Shown one piece after another: positions 56,018 through 64,000 of a stretch of DNA of 64,000 nucleotides; within the stretch, counting starts at the first letter, position 1; each line of letters starts with the position of its first letter. Source of the DNA: Agrypnia vestita (Eukaryota > Arthropoda > Insecta > Trichoptera > Phryganeidae); the NCBI GenBank assembly GCA_016648135.1, contig JADDOH010000310.1, positions 1 to 64,000 of the forward strand, in the 5' to 3' direction. Both the position numbers and the translations under genes were made by a program. Below the pieces are notes generated by a model. It saw nothing but the letters and a program-made list of their open reading frames with translations, was not told the origin of the DNA and ran no database searches.

Positions 56018-59000
56018 AAAAACCAAAAGTTACACTACAATAATCATATTGTGTGATTTGGTGTCTGGAAAAATTAAACACATTTTAGTATTCAAATTCT
56101 TACATATACATTATTATTATTATTATTATTATCCAGTTATTTGAATTTCCTCCTGAATGAAAATATTTAAAGATTTTGGATGAACTCAATTTACTATTGA
56201 GTAAATATTTAAGTATCGTGCAAAATATATTTGTGAATACTGCAATGATCAATATACCACTCTGATTTACGTGATATTTTGTAAAATAATAATCAAATGT
56301 GGCGAGGTTCCACATGAGTGCTACTTGCCTCTTGTCAGTGTTGAAGTGAGAATGTAGCAGTACTTGCGGCCTTGTGCGGGTGATGGTAGCCGATGGCTCG
56401 TCCTCCAGAGTTTGAGGCCGTGAATTGAGCCCTTCACTCTTGCCCTCACTCAGTTGACAGTCCTTGGCACCATCCTAACCTCACTAGCACATAAGGCGTG
56501 AACCACAATCTTGCATATGCCATTTTTTATATTCCTTTCGATGCTTAAGTCTGACAATTGATGGTTAAATGATTTGACAATATCTAAAAATGGATTAATT
56601 TTGTTTACAAATATAAATGTACAAAAACGAAAATTTCCAGACACTTTAATTTTTCTAAAATTTATTCCAGGTAGACTAATATTGTACTCCAATGGAATAT
56701 AATCTAGTTTTGTATTGTTAAATCCGTGATTGTGTATTATCAAATACTAAGTCAGTTAATTTGAATACACTTAGCATTGAAAGGATTTTATACTTTTAAA
56801 TATGCTTACTGTACTAAAATATGTGTTAAAATAGCTTAAATTACAACTAAACGGCACCATTTAGCCCAATATATTAAAATTATATGTTTAAGGAGGTTAC
56901 CTTATTAAGATTTGCAATGAATGTTATTAAACATAAAATGCTTATTAGTTTGTGCTTGTAATCTGTATTGCTTACAGTGTTAGAAATAATTTTATGATAA
57001 ATAGAAGCAGATACTACTAAACATGATTTATATATTTATATGACAAGAATCCGGCGGAGAAGTTCAACTAGTAGAACGAGGAGTAAGTGTTTCACCAAAT
57101 TTAATGGTTTACCGATTTTAAGGATTACAAATCTTTTATATTCAAATATTCTTCTTTGAATTACTCAATAAATTGTATTTAACATTACGCACCACTTACA
57201 CCCTTTCTTTAAAGGGAAAGTTTTATTCCATATATTTGAGTATAAGATATTTATGTGCACATAAAAATTAAAAATACCAAAAAAAACATATATGTTCCTT
57301 TATGTAAACGTGTTGTTATATTGTAATCGTGTTATAGATAAAAATTTAATATTGGTGTTCCAAAAAATGTAGGTAACCATTTATATTGAAAATAAGGTAT
57401 TTAAAATTTATAAATGAGTAAAATAAACTAAATTATATTTTTTGAAATTTGGCAATGCAGTATTGTGGTGTGAGAAAAACAGAATAAATATTTTACAAGC
57501 ACTGACAGATATGAAGACAAATACGAGTGGATATTTTGCCAGTACTTTTCTTCTTCTCATTATTACTTTTTATTAGATATTTGGGCATTTTTCATGTATG
57601 CATTTTTCATATGTGCTTTTTTCAAATCATATAATTTTTATTTATTTTGTAGGAAACCTTTACCGGTTAAATAATTTTTCTTGTGCCATTTCACCGAACG
57701 GCCGCTTCATACACAAGTCTTCATCTAAAAAAGAAAATTTATTGGTTTATTAAAAAATATACCCAACAGATATATGTATAATATTAAAATGTGCAAACCG
57801 ATGACATGAATTTTTAATGACATGATCCTTCTAAGGGTGCATTGTGCTGAAGTAACAAATGCTTTATGCCAAAACCTTAAAATGTAGACATTTTAATGAG
57901 TATGTAATACGTATAATATTTTTATTACTCTTTAATATTATTTTACCTTATGATTCAGACATTACCGATATTTTATATATTGTGTATAATTTAGCAATGC
58001 AACCGATCACTGATTTTAATTAAATTATTTTATTTTCATCAGGTTCTTATAATTAAAGCAGCTCTTCATCTTACCAATCTCTTACTACTAAATATTTGAA
58101 TGGCTAGATAAATGGTGATACATATAAATATATGATAGTATATTATGTCAACGATCTTACTGTAATATCTGGGTTCCTGTATCTGATATTACTAGTCAAG
58201 TATTTTATAGTAAAATATAACAAAATGTACATTCAAATGTACCTACGTGCCCCTCTTACAATGACTTTCCTCCCCCCTAAATTGAGTATCTGCTGGAGAC
58301 TGTGGATACATTTAAGTGTATTCTGCCCTGCGCTAGCGGATAATTTTATCAGGACCTACTTCTACACAAATATGTTAGTCACTTCTTAATAATTAATCCC
58401 TTCCTTATCCTATTTGAGATCCTTAATATTTAATAAAGTTTCTTGAATGATTTTCATATTTGACTATCCTCTACAACATTTGACAGATTAATGAGCACTC
58501 TTCTTATAATGAAATGACTGTTACACTGAGTAGCGCGTTGCATAGTCAAGTGTTATAGAAATATTTAATAAATGTGTAAGTGCGTACATGTTGTTTCATA
58601 TAAAAATGAATAACTGTGGTAAACTCTTTACCTTAAGGTAGAAGAAAAACTGTGTTGTAAATAAAAATAGATAAATGTGTGCAATGTTGCATTTTCACAT
58701 TAGATAACAAATGTGCGATTAGTTAGAAACATAATACGAGGAGTGTATTCAGAGCGAGATGGGTGGTCTTGTTGATGATATTTCATTCTATTAGCGTACG
58801 TGTTACTCATTCATTGTTTTAACAAATTTATAAAAGCATATAAAAATATTTAGTTCATAAATATATGCGGACATTGAATTCTGGATGTTTCATATTTTCA
58901 TAAAATTTTGTTCTTAAAGGTGAAGTAATTTATGCTAAGTGCATACAATCATACTTCGATGTCAAATCACAGAGCTGATTGTTATCAGAACTCTTAGCGA

Positions 59001-61000
59001 GCTTGCTCACCGGGTTGCGGGTTCCACCACAGCTACATACTTGTGGCAAAGAGAAACGACGACTGTCTCGGCGATGTTGTAAAACCCCTTCTCCCTCGGT
59101 ACGATGTGGCGCAAATCTTTGGTGGCACCTTGCCTACCCACTGACTGGTAGACCTATGTAATACAGATTCATTAAAAGAAACTGTTGGGAGAAGAGTCAA
59201 ATTATTAACGTGAGTTTATATGGGCTCGTAAGTGTGTTAGCTTCCACAACCAGCGCCGGCGCTGTTGCAGCAGCCCGCACAGGCCTGAGTTAGTATCTGA
59301 CGGCTGTGAAAATGTATGTTTATAGTCTAATTAATCTTTTTAGCCAAGTTTTACTCGATTAAATTTAGATAAAAAATGTACAAAATATATGAATGGTTCC
59401 AAGTCATTGTTTAGTTATGCTGTTAAATTTTCTATCAAGACCATCTGGAAAGACATTTACAAAGATTTTATGGTTTTACAAAAGGTTCTTCCGAGGGTTG
59501 TTATAAGTAGACAAGCTTTAACAATAATGTGTTGTGGCTTAAATAAGAAAATATTATAAGGTACTATATTTACCAATGAAATAATTTCCAATAAGGAAAT
59601 CTATAATATAGAACATAGAGTATGCATTTGTATGAGGATTTTATTAATTTGTTTTAAGGAAAATATTTAAAATATTAATTGTTTTATTGCAGGCACTTAA
59701 TTTTTTATCAATTGATTAGTTCTGTCAATATTTTGTCGTGTATGATACAATATTTTTTTTTATTAATTAAAATCTGCATCATTTTTTTAAATACAAACAA
59801 ATTTTTCAAAACCACGGTAGAGAGGCTTGGGCGGTGAGAATGGGACTAACTTGATGGGCTCCGGCGAGAACCACCCCTTCTCTGCAGCCGAGTACAATAT
59901 AAAATGGCATCTGTCTCTATAATGACATCAGTCCCTATACCTAATAACATCATTCTCCATAAATGACATATAATACCACATAACATATTTTCTGAATCCT
60001 TACAAGGCTTGTAACATTAATAAAATAATTTGAGAACTGTATATTAGTTTACATTAAGTACTTATATGAAAATATTGAATGCATGTAGGTATATGATACT
60101 GAAAATAGAATGAGTCTTATGTGCATGCGGAAAATTGTTACTGTATTAAAGAAAATATGACATTAGAATTGATGATGAACGAAATAACTTGATAGCATTT
60201 TTAATGAAAATTATGGCCTAAGGCCCAGAGGAGTATTCCTGTTAAGGAAATGTACGGTTTGCAATATGTGTACTTTTAAACCATCAGGTTATAGTTATGT
60301 TAAATTGCTTCAGCTTGTTCACCTATTACGTATTACTGTTTTCTTTTAATTCTCATACATGTTATGGAAAATTATACTAAGTACGTAGTACTTTGAGAAA
60401 ATTTCTAATATTTCATGTTTAATTCAAATTGCATTGACTTAAACGCACTTACTTAATGTTTTTCAATATGTACAGCTTAACGCCATTGAAATGTTTGCAA
60501 ATAATTTGAAATAAATTGATTGAAAGTCTATATACATTAAATATTAGAAATTAACACGTTGGCCACGATCAGGTATACCCGTTGTATGGTGGGTACTAAC
60601 GCTTATGTAAAACATTTTTTAGAATTTGATCCAATATTTTTGGACAGAACATTTCTTAGAACAATAACTCAATTTCATTTTCCAATGTCATTTATATATC
60701 ATTGACTAAATCTTCTTTATAGATGTCATTATAATATAAACATCATATTACATTCTTAAGAATATTGTTAAAATAAATAGTGTTTGTTCAAGTTAACTAT
60801 GATAGGAAATAGAGAATGATTATAAAAATAAAGAGTTTCATTTAACCATTTCTCCCTAGAGATTATATCCCTTTCCTTATATGTATGTATTACCATTTCT
60901 CTGTTCTCTCACATGTCTAAGAATCAATAGCAGGTGGAACGATTTTGGCCTTCCAAGTGTAATGTTTCGGGTCTATAACGGAGGTCGTAGTTGAAGCTTT
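56018..61000. other. Long AT-rich stretch, nothing assigned
   Basis: About 5 kb without a recognised gene. A TTA microsatellite lies at about 56110-56132. 60547 starts TTAACACGTTGGCCACG, resembling a piggyBac-type end, but no partner end was found. GC-richer short patches lie at 59020-59150 and 59240-59290 without recognisable coding. Confidence 0.4.
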
Positions 61001-62265
61001 TTTTTTTTTGAAAGTCTAAATCGAAAGTTTAAAAGAGAAGGCTTTAAGAAGAAGCTTTAAGAGCTTAAATGATTTTACTTTAAGTTTATTTATTAAAAGT
61101 CTAACACATAAATTGCTTCATTGTCTAGTGGTCTAGAACTCCTCGATGTGACACAGTTACCCAAGCACTTTTAGGAGCGTAGCAGAAGAAATGCCATTGT
61201 ATTCATACGAGGTGAAACTAACCTAACATTATTAACGCGCGACTTGAGCCGGACTCAAATATGACGATCGATTGAACAGACTAACGAAATCGCCTGTCGT
61301 GGAGGACGCATCCGTCATTTCCTCACAACCGGTAGTGGCGTCGCGAACATAGACATGTTTACGTAGATTTTTCGCCTAGAACGATGCCGCCTGGTTACCG
61401 ATGTTTCATATTAGAACCTGTGGACGGATCCCACAGCTGAGTGCAAAGTCAAGATTACAATGGCATTTTTAGATTGACAAATACCACATGCGAACTACAG
61501 CCTGGGGCGTTCTGAGTATAACTTGGTATCCACATAATAAGGCCGACGGTACATGATAGGAACTTAGCGCTAGTATTGCGCAGCAACACGCAATATCTTT
61601 TTCTAACTTATTTTTTAATGCAATAGTATACTGGATCTGCCAGTCATCCAGGTTAGATAATTCCCGGTCAATTAATACATAATTATACTTATAAAACACA
61701 CACATAATACTCGAAATGCAAATCAACGGCTGAGTTCTCCAGAGCACATACCTACAAAGCTTACCAATAGCGCGTTCGGCGGCCTCCGGCCCGATATATC
61801 TGTTCATGGTATATAATGGAAAGAGTAAACATATATTCATAACAACCAGGCGCAACCGGAGGCTCGGGGTAGCTTCTGTCTGTTGGTTAATCTACCACAG
61901 CCCATGAGTCTAAGCTCGAAATTCGCGGTTTTTCATAAGTAATATTTAATAGGAAACAAGTTTATCCTGTTCATCCCACGGATTTTCATCCGTGGGGGGT
62001 TCCAGCTCCACCACGCTTGCTGGACCCGATGACTACCGCCAGCTTAATTGTAGTCCCTCACAATAATTCCCCAGACAAAGAACATACAGAGACTCCAATT
62101 TCTGCTGGAATTCTCCCGGTGCTCTCGCTCCCCGGCGACAACACATCAGGAAGTCAGCGTCTGATATTACAGGTTAGGTATACGGTCCCTCGTTGCAGCC
62201 AGATTAAACTGGAGTGTTAAGAGTGTTCCCACGATGCGATCACATGGACCAGATTGTTATTAGGT
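61001..62265. other. Unclassified GC-richer region
   Basis: More balanced base composition than its surroundings. A 128-codon - strand frame (61469-61855) includes GPEAAERAIGKLCRYVLW; I do not recognise it and its codon use looks neutral. 61970-62220 also has a 67-codon + frame of unknown origin. It may be an unclassified transposon. Confidence 0.35.
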
Positions 62266-62270
62266 ACAGC

Positions 62271-62451
62271 AGGTTAAGAGCTAATGACTACTGGGTGACT
62301 GGAAAGACTCATCCTTTGAATGCGTCAGACAGGGCCAGGAAGCATTGCCGGAATATTATTATGTCCGGTTAGTTGAGGGCTAATGGACTAAATGGATGAC
62401 TGGAAAAGACTCATCCTTTGAGTTCGTCAGCCAGGCCCAGTTAGCATTGCC
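62271..62451. repeat. Tandem pair of about 95-bp units
   Basis: Units at about 62271-62350 and 62368-62451 share CTAATG, GGTGACTGGAAA-like and GACTCATCCTTTGA, then GTCAG, CAGG.CCAG and AGCATTGCC. Confidence 0.75.
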
Positions 62452-62459
62452 AAAGAAGA

Positions 62460-63028
62460 TGTGACAGGTATCCAATTGATAGTTTGAGAGATATTAAAAT
62501 ATTATTATTATAAATCTCCGGCTTCCTTCATGGTTTTATTTAATTTATCGGCGCCACTGGTGGTAATTCTGTCTTCCTTCTTCAAGAGCCTCCGGCTCAT
62601 GTCAAGGCTGAAAACTCAAGGGCCGTTCCCAAAATTTGTACGGCTTATATAGTCCAAATCTCTCGCCATTGCACCAACCCACTGTAATCCCCCTAGTCCC
62701 TGAATCATCTACCATGCAGCGATGACTTCACCTAGGACGTTTTTCATTGGTTCAGTCTGTTTCACCGGCAACCGTTTTGGTTGGCTCGTTTCGTCAAAAT
62801 AAAATAAAGCATCTGTTACACGCGCGCGCGCAGAAATAATAAAGGCTCGTCTGCACCTTCTTACCCGGCAAATATGTAATTATAGAGTATTTATGAATTG
62901 TGAAGCTTCTCCTTATCATGAGCTTTTAGCAGATAAATATTTTCGTATAATTTTACAGCAATGTCTATTTTGAATAGGTCAATATCGTTACACAAGTAAT
63001 CTGAAAATGTTACTGTAAAAGTCTGAAA
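62460..63028. other. Intergenic, nothing assigned
   Basis: No gene recognised. A short CG alternating run is at 62820-62830. Confidence 0.4.
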
Positions 63029-63220
63029 ATTAGTCAATCTCAGGTCTTGGGTACGGTACGAGCGGCAGAGTGTCAATGCGCCAGAGTAATAAGGGGCGTC
63101 GGCCATGATATAACTATGCTCACTGCTCTGTCGTCAATGCGCCCCTCACTATTCTGGCGCATTCACGTTATGACGCTCTGCTGCTCGCTGCTCGTATCGT
63201 ACCCGAGACCCTAGACTAAT
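63029..63220. repeat. Inverted-repeat MITE
   Basis: The left arm from ATTAGTCAATCTCAGG through TGCGCCAGAGTAATAAGGGG (63029-63095) is mirrored at about 63135-63220 (GCCCCTCACTATTCTGGCGC ... CTAGACTAAT). The arms are about 75% alike by eye. Confidence 0.7.
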
Positions 63221-63327
63221 ATACTATAGTAAGGTGAATGAAGCTTGTAAACATTTCCATTTTGTGCTTTTACAAAACCATTTTGAAACATTTCCATGCC
63301 AAACACAACAATAAAATTACAACAAAT

Positions 63328-63379
63328 TAGTCAACAATGTATTCAACTTTATTTATAAAGTTGAATACATTGTTGACTA
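63328..63379. repeat. Perfect 24-bp-arm hairpin
   Basis: TAGTCAACAATGTATTCAAC plus TTTA, a 4-base loop (TTTA), then the exact inverse. No T-run follows, so it is not a bacterial-type terminator. Probably a small foldback remnant. Confidence 0.85.
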
Positions 63380-64000
63380 GCAAGCTTTTCGATGCCTCTG
63401 CGATAAAAACCATATGGCCTTGAATTGAAAAATGCATCATTCCAACTGTAGGAGATATCGAAGCTCACTTTTGTCTACTTGGCATTCCATTTTGTAGTAC
63501 GTAATAGCAAACACAATATCTTTGAGCAGAAAATTTTCAGATAAAGTACAGTATAGTGGCCTTTATCAATTTGCTTTACTTTTGGTGCACATTTTATAAT
63601 TTAAAGTAACGGAGACCACTTATGTTAATACTTATATAATATTGAAACAAACTTACAAAAAATGCATTTCATACTAGTACAATTTCTCGCAAAGGGATGT
63701 ACGGTGCATTCAGATCTTTAATAATAAGTTTTAATGTGTTAGTGCCTATACGCGAATTAAATATTTATACTGTTTGTGGTAGCTGGCGCGCGGATTGGTG
63801 GGACCACGGTGGAGTGCACTCATACACGTGTCAGTGTACTACCGACCGCGGAGGAGGCGGCACGCCGGTTTAGGGTGGCAAATTATAGGATGGTTTGCAT
63901 ATTTTTTAATGATTAACTTTTACATTTTTTTATTTATTTATTGATGATAAAGTGCGCCCTCCTACAATTTGATTTAATTTATTCTTTACTTACTTTATTC
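63380..64000. other. Intergenic, nothing assigned
   Basis: AT-rich with a GC-richer patch at 63780-63880. No gene recognised. Confidence 0.4.

Noticed and set aside
60547..60620. Possible third piggyBac-type MITE starting TTAACACGTTGG
   Set aside because: No matching inverted end followed by TTAA was found downstream.
61469..61855. 128-codon - strand frame as a host gene
   Set aside because: No recognised domain, no splice or promoter context, neutral-looking composition. Kept only as an unassigned frame.
1..64000. Search for CRISPR arrays, operons, ribosome binding sites and prophage
   Set aside because: The window is plainly animal nuclear DNA with spliced exons and animal transposons. 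No regularly spaced direct repeats with unique spacers were seen.

Overview
The window looks like insect nuclear DNA: AT-rich, intron-rich and loaded with relics of animal transposons (mariner, PIF/Harbinger, piggyBac-type MITEs, hAT, Ty3/gypsy, several LINEs, tRNA-derived SINEs, hammerhead-bearing repeats). Frequent TACCTACCTA-type words and the style of the mariner family favour a moth or butterfly, but this is inference and the species cannot be named.

The only host gene I can support is the 3' part of an R7-family regulator of G-protein signalling (RGS7-like; RSG7 in flies) on the + strand. Its exons are at 34248-34423 (GGL domain), 35540-35743 and 42145-42366 (RGS domain), 44584-44832 (basic/serine-rich linker), 50822-50875, 51061-51115 (an RGS7-like NCTPT C-terminus with stop and polyA signal) and 52730-53717 (a long acidic, disordered exon). 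The last exon carries two CPWE motifs, VCPWE and ICPWE, the signature of the cytoplasmic tails of GPR158/GPR179, receptors that in vertebrates recruit RGS7-Gbeta5. Every joint from the GGL exon onward is phase 2, so the two 3' exons can act as alternative ends of one gene. The DEP/DHEX 5' exons are not visible and probably lie upstream, which would make roughly the first 34 kb intron or flank.

Layout. 1-5800: a hairpin repeat, then a decayed Ty3/gypsy element on the - strand with a rearranged 5' end. 5800-20000: maT-like, hAT and LINE relics, two foldback repeats, a piggyBac-type MITE, SINEs and a solo LTR (18734-19325). 20128-32429: three nearly identical mariner copies, each broken differently, with LINE fragments and a foldback between them. 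34248-53717: RGS7 exons; the introns hold LINE relics, a nested PIF/Harbinger complex (37337-40213), MITEs, a piggyBac-type MITE (45411-45693) and a three-level nested element (48472-50457). 53718-64000: LINE and MITE relics, a second hammerhead inverted-repeat element (55836-56017), tandem repeats and hairpins; no host gene recognised.

R7 RGS proteins pair with Gbeta5 through the GGL domain and speed GTP hydrolysis on Galpha-i/o through the RGS domain. An RGS7 isoform carrying its own CPWE motifs would put on one chain features known from the RGS and from its membrane receptor partner. This is the most interesting inference from the window.
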